A stretch of 64,000 nt of DNA from DASUAS01 sp963809795 (lineage in GTDB: Bacteria > Actinomycetota > Acidimicrobiia > IMCC26256 > DASPTH01): NCBI GenBank assembly GCA_963809795.1, contig CAWELN010000015.1, positions 14,219 to 78,218 on the forward strand, written 5' to 3'. Below the pieces are notes generated by a model. It had not been told where the DNA came from, did not search any database, and saw only the letters and a program-made list of their open reading frames with translations. This document shows, piece by piece, positions 1 to 10,878 of the stretch (its first letter is position 1; each line of letters begins with the position of its first letter). Both the position numbers and the translations under genes were made by a program.

Positions 1-1059
1 CAGCGGACTCCCGGGCTGGGGCACCTGCGTCGGCGCGAAGCCGCCGTTCGCGCCCAGCGCGCCCAAGCCCGGGTCGCCGGCGCTCTGGCGGTCGCCGGTG
101 CCGGTGAACCCGCAGGTGCCGTCGTCGGAGTAGTTGTCACCCTGGCTGTCGACGCTTGCCGGATCGACCGAGCAGTTCGTCTCCCCGCCGAGCGGGAGGG
201 CCACCACCGAAGCGAACGACGTGAGCGCGTCGCCGGCCGCCGCGCCCGTCGCTTCGGCGCTGAGGACGAGCTGGGCGTCGCCGGGGCTGATCGCCGCCGC
301 CTGGCCACCGGTGTGGCCGCTGGCCCCCGTGATCTGCTGGCTGCACGACGGTGCGCTGCCCTCGCCGAAGCCGTTCTGGACGACGGTGGAGTACGTGAGC
401 GTCAGCTCGCTGCCCCCGCCTTCCAACCCGCCGGCGGCGTCTGCGGTGTTGCCGCTCAGCGTGGAGTTCACCATCGACGTGGCGGAGACACCGGCCCAGA
501 TCCCACCGCCGAACCCGCCGGAGATGTTGTTGGCGATGGTCGAGTGCGTGATCGTGAGGGAGTGGCCCTCGTAGTCGAGGCCGCCACCGTCGCTGCAGTT
601 GACGTTGCCGACGATCGCGACGTGGTCGAGGGCGAGGGTGCCGCTCGAGTCGTAGAACAACCCGCCGCCGAACCCGCCCTGGTTGTTGCTCCCACCGGTG
701 ATCGTGACGTGCTGGACGATGCCGTTGCCGCCCGTCTCGTTGACGTGCAACACGCGGTCGCCCGCACAGCTCTGGGTGATGGTGTGGCCCTGGCCGTCGA
801 GCGTGAACGGCGCGGTGCTGGTGCGCACCGCCTCACCGCCGGCGGCACACGTGAGGGTGATGTCGGCGTCGAGGGTGATCGTGGTGTCGGTGTCCCAAGC
901 GGTGCGGAAGGACGCCTCGTCGGTGACCGTGGCCGCGTCGGCGGGCGCGGCCTGGACCGCGGCGAGCGCCAGTGTGCCGGCCGCGCCACCGGCACCGAGG
1001 AAGAGGGAGGCGCCGAGCGCCGCGACCACGCGGCGCGCGCGCGAAGAGTGGGTCGACAT
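1..1059 (-). CDS. Secreted right-handed beta-helix protein (choice-of-anchor Q type), C-terminus cut by window edge
   Basis: An ATG at 1059 preceded by an AGGAGCAGGAA-type ribosome site opens a frame that runs off the left edge (353 codons visible). Residues 1-40 form a signal peptide: arginines, a hydrophobic stretch, then Ala-rich cleavage sites. The rest is built from short Gly/Asn/Ser/Thr-rich rungs with recurring GGFGGG-type turns and phrases such as DGQGHTIT and HSTIANN. This is the pattern of parallel beta-helix proteins of the polymorphic outer membrane/choice-of-anchor Q group. Scattered cysteines could form disulfides outside the cell. The role is probably surface adhesion or polysaccharide interaction (inference). 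The C-terminal anchor cannot be seen. Confidence 0.75.
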   Translation of the reverse strand, partial: MSTHSSRARRVVAALGASLFLGAGGAAGTLALAAVQAAPADAATVTDEASFRTAWDTDTTITLDADITLTCAAGGEAVRTSTAPFTLDGQGHTITQSCAGDRVLHVNETGGNGIVQHVTITGGSNNQGGFGGGLFYDSSGTLALDHVAIVGNVNCSDGGGLDYEGHSLTITHSTIANNISGGFGGGIWAGVSATSMVNSTLSGNTADAAGGLEGGGSELTLTYSTVVQNGFGEGSAPSCSQQITGASGHTGGQAAAISPGDAQLVLSAEATGAAAGDALTSFASVVALPLGGETNCSVDPASVDSQGDNYSDDGTCGFTGTGDRQSAGDPGLGALGANGGFAPTQVPQPGSPL

Positions 1060-1190
1060 GGGGTTCCTGCTCCTGCTGCGAGAACTGGGGGAGCGTAGCG
1101 GGGTCCGGACGCGAAACCGCGGACCACCAGGCACTCGGCCCGACACCACGGTCGCGGATGAGCGTCACACCCCCGTGTCACGCTGCCCGC

Positions 1191-1376
1191 ATGCTGACCA
1201 TCAACTGCGACGAGTGCGTGATGCGGAACACCGGGGCCTGCGACGACTGCGTGGTGTCCTTCGTGGTGGGTCGCGAGCCCGGGGAGGCGCTCGTGATCGA
1301 CGTGGAGGAGGAGCGGGCGGTGCGCATGCTGGCGCGGGCGGGACTGGTGCCGCGGCTGCGTCACGTCGCGGGGTAG
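1191..1376 (+). CDS. Small four-cysteine protein of unknown function
   Basis: A 61-residue protein starting MLTINCDEC. It has two CxxC pairs (C6/C9 and C17/C20) near the N-terminus, suggesting a structural zinc or iron site, followed by a short alpha/beta-like tail (EALVIDVEEERAVRMLARAG) that could be a helix. It stands alone between a divergent secreted protein and DoxX, 60 bp upstream of the latter. No recognised family; function unknown. No clear Shine-Dalgarno sequence precedes the ATG. Confidence 0.6.
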   Translation: MLTINCDECVMRNTGACDDCVVSFVVGREPGEALVIDVEEERAVRMLARAGLVPRLRHVAG

Positions 1377-1436
1377 CGTCCTCGGCGCCGGGCCGGAGGG
1401 TCCGTGGTAGGGACCAGTCCCGACGAGGAGGCGCAC

Positions 1437-1970
1437 ATGTATCTGGGCAGCGACGCCGCGAACTTCGCGGTCTTGCTCGCACGGGTGTGGGTCGGGATCA
1501 TGATCTTCGCCCACGGCTGGCGGCACGTGAAGTCGATCCAGTCCGGGCCCGGGATGGCGAACTGGTTCGAGAGCCTCGGCCTGAAGCCCGGCCCGGTGCA
1601 CGCGTGGACCGTCACGGTCACCGAGGTGACGATCCCGTTCCTGCTCGTGCTCGGGTTCCTCACCCCGCTCGCGTACGGCGGGGTGTGCGCGTTGATGATC
1701 GTGGCCTGGCTCACGAACCACCTGAAGAACGGCTTCTTCCTGAGCAGCGCCAAGGAGGGGTACGAGTACGTCGCCACCGTGGCCGTCCTCTCGATCACGC
1801 TCGGCACCATCGGTCCGGGCAAGTGGTCGCTCGACCACGCCTTCGACTTCGTGTTCCCGTTCGACCCCGGGAAGGCGCTGCTCATCACCGCCATCGTCGG
1901 CATCGGCGGCGCGGCCGTGTTCCTCGCCGCGTTCTGGCGCCCGCCGAAGAAGGACCAACCCGCCGCCTGA
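1437..1970 (+). CDS. DoxX family membrane protein
   Basis: A 177-residue membrane protein with four predicted hydrophobic helices. The first carries the DoxX-type stretch ARVWVGIMIFAHGWRHVK, the second ITV..IPFLLVLGFLTPLAYGG. Length and helix number fit the DoxX family (homologous to the small subunit of thiosulfate:quinone oxidoreductase). Most actinobacterial members are only known as membrane proteins linked to redox stress. The ATG follows GAGGAGGCGCAC. It lies 47 bp upstream of the sugar ABC operon but has no obvious functional link to it. Confidence 0.8.
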   Translation: MYLGSDAANFAVLLARVWVGIMIFAHGWRHVKSIQSGPGMANWFESLGLKPGPVHAWTVTVTEVTIPFLLVLGFLTPLAYGGVCALMIVAWLTNHLKNGFFLSSAKEGYEYVATVAVLSITLGTIGPGKWSLDHAFDFVFPFDPGKALLITAIVGIGGAAVFLAAFWRPPKKDQPAA

Positions 1971-2017
1971 CCGCGGCGCACCCGGACCGTCGAACCGGAC
2001 GAAGAGAGGCGCCGAAG

Positions 2018-3106
<1,089 letters not shown>

Positions 3107-3110
3107 CGCG

Positions 3111-4061
3111 GTGGCCACCACCGAGCTGCCGACGGGGACGCCCTCACCGGCACCCGCGTCGCCCCGCTCGCTGTCGCCCGCGCGTCGACGGTTGCGTCGC
3201 CGGGAGCGGAGTCTCGGCTACCTGCTGCTGATCCCGTCGCTCGTCGTGTTCGGCGTGTTCGTGTTCTGGCCGTTGGCGCACAACGTGTACCTGGGCTTCT
3301 TCCGCAACCCGCCGTTCCCCGGACTGCCCAAGCACTACGTCGGGTTCGACCAGTACCGCGAGGTGCTCGGGTCCCAGACCTTCTTCGACAGCGTGAAGAC
3401 GACCTTCCTGTTCGCGATCCTCACCGTGCCGGCGGGCATCGCCCTCGGCCTCGGGCTGGCCGTGCTCGCGCACCAGCAGCTGCGCGGCATCGGCATCTAC
3501 CGCACGCTGTTCTCGTCGACGGTGGCGACCTCGGTCGCGGTGGCGGCAGTGGTCTTCGGGACGCTGATGAACCCGTCGGTCGGGTTGCTGCCGTGGCTCG
3601 GGCTCACGACCAACCCGACGATCCTGCAGAACCCGACGTGGGCGCTCGTCGCGGTGGCGGTCGTCACCGTGTGGCAGACGCTCGGGCTCACGTTCATCCT
3701 GATGGCGTCCGGCCTGCAGAGCGTGCCCGACGAGCTGTTCGAGGCGGCCAAGGTCGACGGCGCCGGCGCGTGGTCGCGGTTCTGGCACGTCACCCTGCCG
3801 ATGATGTCGCCCACCATCTTCTTCGCGGTGGTGATCGGCACCATCTTCGCCTTCCAGTCGTTCGGCCAGATCGACATCCTCACGCAGGGCGGCCCGCTCA
3901 AGAAGACCAACGTGCTCACCTATTACATCTACGACACGTTGCAGCGGCAGAGCGATCCGGGCAAGGCGGCGGTGCTCGCGGTCGCCTTGTTCTTCCTCAC
4001 GCTGATCCTCGCCCTCCTGCAGATCCGGCTGCTCGAGCGGAGGGTGTCGTATGAGCGTTGA
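3111..4061 (+). CDS. Carbohydrate ABC transporter permease (MalF/UgpA type)
   Basis: A 316-residue inner-membrane subunit with about six transmembrane helices and a Pro-rich cytoplasmic N-terminus. The EAA loop that contacts the ATPase is visible as ELFEAAKVDGAGAWSRFWHVTLP near residues 205-228. The GTG start follows the ATPase stop by 4 bp, and the 3' end overlaps the next permease by 11 bp, consistent with translational coupling. It pairs with the downstream permease to form the membrane channel of the importer. Confidence 0.9.
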   Translation: MATTELPTGTPSPAPASPRSLSPARRRLRRRERSLGYLLLIPSLVVFGVFVFWPLAHNVYLGFFRNPPFPGLPKHYVGFDQYREVLGSQTFFDSVKTTFLFAILTVPAGIALGLGLAVLAHQQLRGIGIYRTLFSSTVATSVAVAAVVFGTLMNPSVGLLPWLGLTTNPTILQNPTWALVAVAVVTVWQTLGLTFILMASGLQSVPDELFEAAKVDGAGAWSRFWHVTLPMMSPTIFFAVVIGTIFAFQSFGQIDILTQGGPLKKTNVLTYYIYDTLQRQSDPGKAAVLAVALFFLTLILALLQIRLLERRVSYER

Positions 4062-4904
4062 GGTCGACGCCCGCGCGCTGCACCGCCGTCGCCGGTGGGG
4101 GAAGGTCGGCCGCTACGCGCTGCTGACCGTGCTGGCGCTGATCGTGATCTTCCCGATCTACATCACGATCGTGAATTCGCTGCTCCGGCCGGTCGACATC
4201 ACCCGGCAGCCGCCCAAGCTCTTCCCGACCGACCCGCAGTGGCACAGCTACGCCGACGCGTGGAACGCCGGGCACATGGGCACCTACCTGAAGAACAGCT
4301 TCATCGTGACCTTCATCATCACGGTGGGGCAGGTGCTCACCGCCATCCTCGCGGGGTACGCGTTCGCGTTCCTCGACTTCCCGTTCAAGCGCACCCTGTT
4401 CGTCGTGTTCCTGGCCACGTTGATGGTGCCGTTCGAGGTCACGATCGTCACCAACGTCGCCACCATCAGCGACCTCGGCTGGTACAACACCTACGCGGGC
4501 CTGGCGGTGCCGTTCCTCGCCACCGGCTTCGGCGCCTTCCTCATGCGCCAGGCGTTCCTGACCCTGCCGCACGACCTGCGCGACGCCGCCGCCCTCGACG
4601 GCTACGGGCACTGGCGCTTCCTCTGGCGGGTGGCGGTGCCGTTGGCGCGGCCGGCGGTCGGCGCGCTCACCGTGTTCGCGTTCCTCGCGGCGTGGAACCA
4701 GTACCTCTGGCCGCTGCTCATCACGAAGGACGACAAGCTGCGTACGGTGCAGATCGGTCTGAAGCAGTTGCAGCGGTGAGCATCGACCAGGTCAACATCA
4801 CGTTCGCCGGCGCGATCATCGCGGTGGTCCCGCTCGTGATCCTGCTCCTGTTCTTCCAGAGGCAACTCGTGCGCGGCCTCACCGCCGGCGCGGTGAAGGG
4901 ATGA
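4051..4904 (+). CDS. Carbohydrate ABC transporter permease (MalG/UgpE type), one frame break near the C-terminus
   Basis: An inner-membrane permease of the CUT1 importer, about 284 residues if the frame is restored. The EAA motif is LRDAAALDGYGHWRFLWRV near residues 177-195. The starting frame ends at TGA 4777-4779 after LKQLQR, but the family-typical C-terminus continues in another frame from SIDQVNITFAGAII to RGLTAGAVKG at 4904. One missing base just before 4777 would join them. Because the C-terminal tail is conserved, this is more likely a sequence error or very recent mutation than the true end. Confidence 0.85.
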
Positions 4905-5010
4905 GGACGCCGCGGTCGTCGATCAGGCCCGCGTCGGGCGCCTGACGCCGGGGTCGCCGACACCATCGGCCATGCTGGGCTCCGGATCCGGGATCGACAG
5001 GGGAGTGCAC

Positions 5011-6415
5011 ATGCGTGGGTGGCAGCGCTGGCTGGGTTCGGGTCTGGCGGCGATCGTGCTGGCCGCCGGGTTGTCGGCGATGGCGACGGTCGCCCCCGGC
5101 GCGGCGCGGCGAACAGCACCAGTTGCCCACTCACCGCCCTGAAGAAGGCGGGCACGCCGGTCGAGATCACCATGTGGCATTCGATGACCGCGCCGAACGA
5201 GGAGACGCTGCAGAAGCTCACCGACCCGTTCAACTCGTCGCAGAGCGACGTGAAGGTCAACCTGGTCAACCAGATCGACTACGTGCAGACGTTCAACAAG
5301 TACAAGGCCGGCCTCGCGAGCGGCGACCTGCCCGACATCGTGCAGCTGCAGGAGACCGACCAGCAGCAGATGATCGACACGCAGACGGTGCTGCCGGCGA
5401 GCGTGTGCGCGAAGGCCGACAAGTACAGCTTCTCCGATTTCCTGCCCCGGGTGATCAGCTACTTCACGGTGCAGGGCACGCAGTACGCGATGCCGTTCAA
5501 CACGTCGGGCCCGGTCCTCTACTACAACAAGAAGGCGTTCACCGCGGCCGGCCTCGACCCGAACACGCCGCCGAAGACGCTCGACGACGTGCGGGCCGCG
5601 GCCGAGAAGCTCAAGGCGAACGGCGTCTCGGCGCCGCTCGGGCTCAAGACCGACCCGGGTATCTTCGAGCACTGGCGGGCGCTCGCGAACAAGACGTACG
5701 TGAACAACAGCAACGGACGGAAGGCCCGCGCCACCAAGACGGTCTACGACGACGCCACCGGCCGCCAGATCTTCACGTGGCTGTCGGGCATGGTGAAGGA
5801 CGGCCTGGCCACCACCAACCCCGACCTCGGCACCGGCACGTTCGACAACCTGCTCGGCATCCAGAGCGGGTCGCACGCGATGGCCTTCGACACCAGCGCC
5901 GCGCTCGGCACGATCAGCTCGGTGCTCTCCGGCGGCAACGTCCCCAACGTCGAGCTCGGCGTCGCTCCGTTCCCGGCGCCGAGTGCGTCGGCGAAGGGCG
6001 GCGTGTGGTGAGCGGCGGCGAGCTGTTCATGGTGAACAAGTCGAGCCCGGCCAAGCAGGCGGCGGCGTGGAAGTACCTGAAGTTCCTCGACCAGCCCGAC
6101 AGCCTCACCACCTGGGCGATCGGCACCGGCTACCTGCCCATCCGCAAGGCGGCCGCCGACAGCGCGCCGATGCAGCAGTACTGGGCGCAGAACCCGCGTT
6201 ACAAGGTGGCGTACGACCAGCTGGCCGAACGGACCGAACAACGTCGCCACGTCCGGGTTCGGTGATCGGCAACTACACCGGCGCCCGCGACGCGCTGCGC
6301 GACGCCGAGAACAGCATGTTCCTCGAGGGCAAGGACCCGAAGACGGCGCTGAAGGAGGCGTCGTCGAACGCGACCGTCGGCGATCGACGACTACAACTCC
6401 AAGATCGGCGCGTAG
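5011..6415 (+). pseudogene. Carbohydrate ABC transporter substrate-binding protein, frame broken at several sites
   Basis: The ATG at 5011 follows AGGGGAGTGCAC and encodes a signal peptide (GLAAIVLAAGLSAMA). From about 5100 the binding-protein sequence continues in a second frame (TALKKAGTPVEITMWHSM). It shifts near 6005 to a third (GELFMVNKSSPAKQAAAWKY), again near 6240 (VIGNYTGARDALRDAE), and finally near 6377, ending in SKIGA at 6415. All pieces are in order and resemble CUT1 extracellular binding proteins (MalE/UgpB). At least four single-base indels lie within 1.4 kb. Either the gene is decaying or this stretch of consensus is poor. It is the last gene of the importer operon. Confidence 0.8.
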
Positions 6416-6449
6416 GCGCTGGAGGCTGGGACCACAACGGTCCGGAGCG

Positions 6450-7748
<1,299 letters not shown>

Positions 7749-7818
7749 TCCCGGATCCCTCCTGTTCGCGGCCAGCGTACCCCTCGCCGCGGAACGCCTC
7801 GTAGCGCCGTGACTCGCC

Positions 7819-7824
7819 TACGGT
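7819..7824 (+). promoter_or_regulatory. Leaderless -10 box for the mannosyltransferase
   Basis: TACGGT lies 6 nt before GTG 7831 with no Shine-Dalgarno sequence between. The spacing suggests that transcription starts at the start codon. A -35 box is not recognisable. Confidence 0.5.
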
Positions 7825-7830
7825 GTCGCG

Positions 7831-8889
7831 GTGGCGGTGGCTGAACGCGACCTGGCGTCCCGGCGTCAGCTCCTGCCGTGGACCGGCGTGGTCGCGCCGT
7901 GGCTGCTGTCGCGGGTCATCTCGATCGTCGTGCTGCTCGCGGCCGTCAACGACCCCGCACGCGGCTCGCGCTTCGATCAGGTCGCCACCCGGTGGGACGG
8001 CGCGTTCTATCTCGACATCGCCCGCAACGGCTACGGCCCGGTCGACATCCCGTTCCCGAAGTGGCCGTTCTTCCCGCTGCTCCCGGGGCTGATCCGGGCG
8101 CTCAGCGAGGTCGCCGACGACAAGGCCGCCATCTTCGTGCTCAACCAGCTCGTGTTCCTGGTCGCGCTGGCCGGGGTGTACCGGCTGGCGTCGCGCCGGG
8201 GTGGTCCGCGGGTCGCGGCCCTCTCGGTGTGGTCCCTCGCCCTCTTCCCGGCGTCGTTCGTGTTCTCGATGACGTACCCGTCGGCGATCTTCCTCGCCGC
8301 GTCGGTGTGGGCGTTCGTGCTCGTCGAGGAGCACCACGACCTCGCGGCCGGACTGGTGGCGGTGGGTGCGGCGCTGGTCCGACCGAATGGGGTGGTGCTG
8401 GCGGTGGCGCTGGTGATCGCGGTGTGGTGGTCGTGGCGCCGGGCGGTGCTGGTCGCGGGCCCGTCGGTGGTGGCGGTGGTCGCCTGGTGCGTGTACTGCG
8501 CGGACCGCACCGGCGATCCGTTCGTGTTCCTCACCACCAAGTCACGGTGGCAGGAGGTCACCTTCGTGGGTCTGTTCGAGGGCCACGTGAAGTGGTCGGT
8601 GCTGCCCCACGTGGTGCTGGCGCTGGCGGCGCTGGTGGTGCTGGTCGTCCAGCGCCGCCGCCTCCCACTGTCGTGGCTGGTGTTCGGGGTGCTCTACCTC
8701 GTGCCGTCGTTCCAGCTGGGCATGGTCGGGGTGGGCCGCTACGCCAACGAGTGCTTCCCGCCGTTCGTCGGCGCCGGGCAGATCCTCGAGCGCTGGCCCC
8801 GCCGGACGCAGTACGCGGTGCTGGCGGCGTCGACCGCGGGTCTCGTGCTCTTCGCCTTCGTCGCCGCCCGCTACGAGCTCGTCCCCTGA
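7831..8889 (+). CDS. PIG-V-like mannosyltransferase family membrane protein
   Basis: A 352-residue polytopic protein with about eight hydrophobic helices. Motifs typical of the PIG-V/Mannosyl_trans2 group are present: RWDGAFYLDIARNGYG with WD near residue 54, FFPLLPG, and ALFPASFVFSMTYPSAIFLA. Eukaryotic homologs add mannose to GPI anchors; bacterial ones are thought to use polyprenol-linked sugars to glycosylate envelope lipids or proteins (family knowledge; substrate unknown here). The GTG start fits the leaderless promoter just upstream. Confidence 0.75.
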   Translation: MAVAERDLASRRQLLPWTGVVAPWLLSRVISIVVLLAAVNDPARGSRFDQVATRWDGAFYLDIARNGYGPVDIPFPKWPFFPLLPGLIRALSEVADDKAAIFVLNQLVFLVALAGVYRLASRRGGPRVAALSVWSLALFPASFVFSMTYPSAIFLAASVWAFVLVEEHHDLAAGLVAVGAALVRPNGVVLAVALVIAVWWSWRRAVLVAGPSVVAVVAWCVYCADRTGDPFVFLTTKSRWQEVTFVGLFEGHVKWSVLPHVVLALAALVVLVVQRRRLPLSWLVFGVLYLVPSFQLGMVGVGRYANECFPPFVGAGQILERWPRRTQYAVLAASTAGLVLFAFVAARYELVP

Positions 8890-8902
8890 GGGGGAGGCCG
8901 GG

Positions 8903-9667
8903 TCAGGTGCCGGCGCTGTCGTCGAGGGGGGCCTCGGCCGGTGCGCACAGCGTGCCGACGTGGGGGGTCATCAACTCCTCGCGCCAGCGGGTGCACCACG
9001 TGCGCGCGTGCGCGTGCCACGCCTCGAACCGGTCGTCCCCGTCGACGCCTTCGGACGGTCGCGCCAGGCCGCGTGCGATGTCGCGCGCCTTGGCGGCGCG
9101 GACGTGCGAGTCGGCGTCGGTGGCCCACACCGTGCACACCTCGTAGTCGTTCATCATGACTTCGTAGAGGCCGACGAGCTGGTGGCCGTACTCGGCGAGC
9201 AGCGGTGCCCGTTCCTCGCGCACCGCGGCGAGGTACTCGAGCGCAGTGCCCGGGCGTACCTCGCTCAGCTCGTGCACGAACAGCGAGCCCCGCACGTCGG
9301 CGGCGGCGAGGGACGCGATGGTCGGGCAGCCGGGGGCGGCGGCGAGCAGGCGATCGAACCCACCCGACCGGTATTCGAACGCCTGCTTCCACCACGCGTT
9401 GAGGGTCACGTTGGTCGCCCGCTTGAGCCCGAGGCGGTCGACCTTGCCGTACCAGCCGTCCCAACCGCCGGGGATCTCCCAGATGTTCACCACCTGCGGC
9501 CAGCGGGCGGTGATGCCCATCGTGTACCAGGTGCCGAGGAGCTCGAAGTCGACCTTCTCGTCACCCGACTGCTGTCGGGTGTGCTCCATGTAGTCCCACT
9601 GGTACATGCCGTTGATGTCGATGTACTCGTGCAGGAACAGGTCGCGGTCGGCGGTCGGAGTGCTCAT
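8903..9667 (-). CDS. NIPSNAP-like dimeric alpha+beta barrel protein
   Basis: A 254-residue soluble protein built as two similar halves. The first contains FLHEYIDINGMYQWDYME and WPQVVNIWEI, the second LFVHELSEVRPGTALEYL and YEVMMNDYEVCTVWA. Strand-helix-strand repeats of this kind are typical of NIPSNAP/dimeric alpha-beta barrel proteins. Its ATG overlaps the stop of the GNAT gene (ATGA), so it is the last gene of a four-gene operon with GNAT, a metallo-hydrolase and an alcohol dehydrogenase. No catalytic residue can be assigned; function unknown. Confidence 0.6.
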   Translation of the reverse strand: MSTPTADRDLFLHEYIDINGMYQWDYMEHTRQQSGDEKVDFELLGTWYTMGITARWPQVVNIWEIPGGWDGWYGKVDRLGLKRATNVTLNAWWKQAFEYRSGGFDRLLAAAPGCPTIASLAAADVRGSLFVHELSEVRPGTALEYLAAVREERAPLLAEYGHQLVGLYEVMMNDYEVCTVWATDADSHVRAAKARDIARGLARPSEGVDGDDRFEAWHAHARTWCTRWREELMTPHVGTLCAPAEAPLDDSAGT

Positions 9668-10134
9668 GGATCCAGATCCTTCTCGAAGCAGCGGCTCATC
9701 GGCGACTCGCGGTAGTGCCCGTAGGGCACCATCGCCCGGTACCCGGCCCGTTGGTACAGCGCCATGGCCTCGGGCTGGTTGGTACCCGTCTCCAAGCGGA
9801 TGCTGCGGTAGTCGAGTGCCCGGGCGCGCGCCTCGAGGTCGGCGAGCAGCGCGGTGGCGACGCCGCGGCGGCGGGCCTCCGGGGCCACGTACATGCGCTT
9901 GATCTCCGCCACGCCGTCGGCGAAGCGCCGGAACCCGCCGCAGCCGACCGGCACACCGTCGAGGCGGGCGAGCACGAACCCGCCGGCGGGCGGTGCCAAC
10001 GACTCGGGATCGGGGTGGAACGCGTCACGCCCGCCGTACCGCTGGGCGAGGTCGTCGAGCAGCGCCGCGACCAGCGCCGCCGCGTCGGGGTCGTCGATGC
10101 GCCCGGCGACGAGCTCGACCACCGTCGTGGTCAA
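9664..10134 (-). CDS. GNAT family N-acetyltransferase
   Basis: A 156-residue acetyltransferase. The acetyl-CoA binding segment is VAPEARRRGVATALLADLEARA (V/I-x-x-x-x-R-R-x-G-x-A pattern), followed by LETGTNQPEAMALYQRAGY, the usual C-terminal motif B. The TTG start overlaps the stop of the preceding metallo-hydrolase (TTGA); a GTG at 10122 is an alternative. Its stop overlaps the next start. Substrate unknown. Confidence 0.85.
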   Translation of the reverse strand: MTTTVVELVAGRIDDPDAAALVAALLDDLAQRYGGRDAFHPDPESLAPPAGGFVLARLDGVPVGCGGFRRFADGVAEIKRMYVAPEARRRGVATALLADLEARARALDYRSIRLETGTNQPEAMALYQRAGYRAMVPYGHYRESPMSRCFEKDLDP

Positions 10135-10878
10135 CCGCCCATGAACGCGCGCCAATGGTCGAGGTCGTGGATGCGGAACACGTAGTTGCGTGCGCGCGTC
10201 TCGCCCATGGTCGCGTGGGGCTCGGCAGAGTAGAGGTGGCCGGGGTAGAGCACGGTCGAGTCGGGCACCTTCGACAGCCGTTGCGTGAGGCTCTCGTACA
10301 TCGCGTCGGGGTCGGATCCCGGCAGGTCGGTCCGGCCGCATCCGTCGAGGAACAGCGTGTCGCCGGCGACCAGCTTGTCGTCGACCACGAAGCACTGGCT
10401 CCCGGGCGTGTGGCCCGGTGTGTGCATCAGCGTGATCGGGATCTGCCCCACGGACACCACGTCGCCGCTGTCGTGGAGGGTGAGATCGGAGTCGGACAAC
10501 CCGGTGCTGCGCTTCACCCATTCTGCTTCCGGTCGCTGCACGTGCACCGGGACCGCGCCGCCCTCGAGCGCGAGCAGCTCGCGCAGGCCCTGGATCGAGT
10601 AGCCCATGATGTCGCCGCCGCAGTGGTCGGCGTGGTAGTGCGTCGCGAGCACGCCCGCGCAGGCGGAGGCCGTCGGCGGCGAGGATGTCGAGCAGCTCGT
10701 TGACGCCGTAGGCGGGGTCCACCGCGATGGCGTCGCCCGTCTCACGGTCACCCACGAGGTACACGAAGTTGACCATCTGGCGGGCGAGCAGGTCGTCGCG
10801 CGCGAAGTCGCGCCCGGCGAGCAGTTGGCGGAAGTAGAGGCGGTCGCGATCAGTCGTGGAGCTGTCGGTCATGCTCAT
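10131..10878 (-). CDS. Metallo-beta-lactamase fold hydrolase, ETHE1/glyoxalase II-like (one frame break)
   Basis: Zinc/iron hydrolase with THYHADHCGGD (HxHxDH) in the first half, HTPGHTPGSQ, and GDTLFLDGCGRTDLPGSD. The last resembles the GCGRTDF-type segment of persulfide dioxygenases (ETHE1) and glyoxalase II relatives. The first 70 residues (DRLYFRQLLAGRD, NFVYLVGDRETGDAIAVDP) lie in one frame and the rest in the next; one extra G near 10660 explains this. Restored length is about 248 residues. ATG 10878 overlaps the dehydrogenase stop (ATGA). The neighbouring dehydrogenase suggests a thiol-adduct or sulfur detoxification unit (inference). Confidence 0.85.
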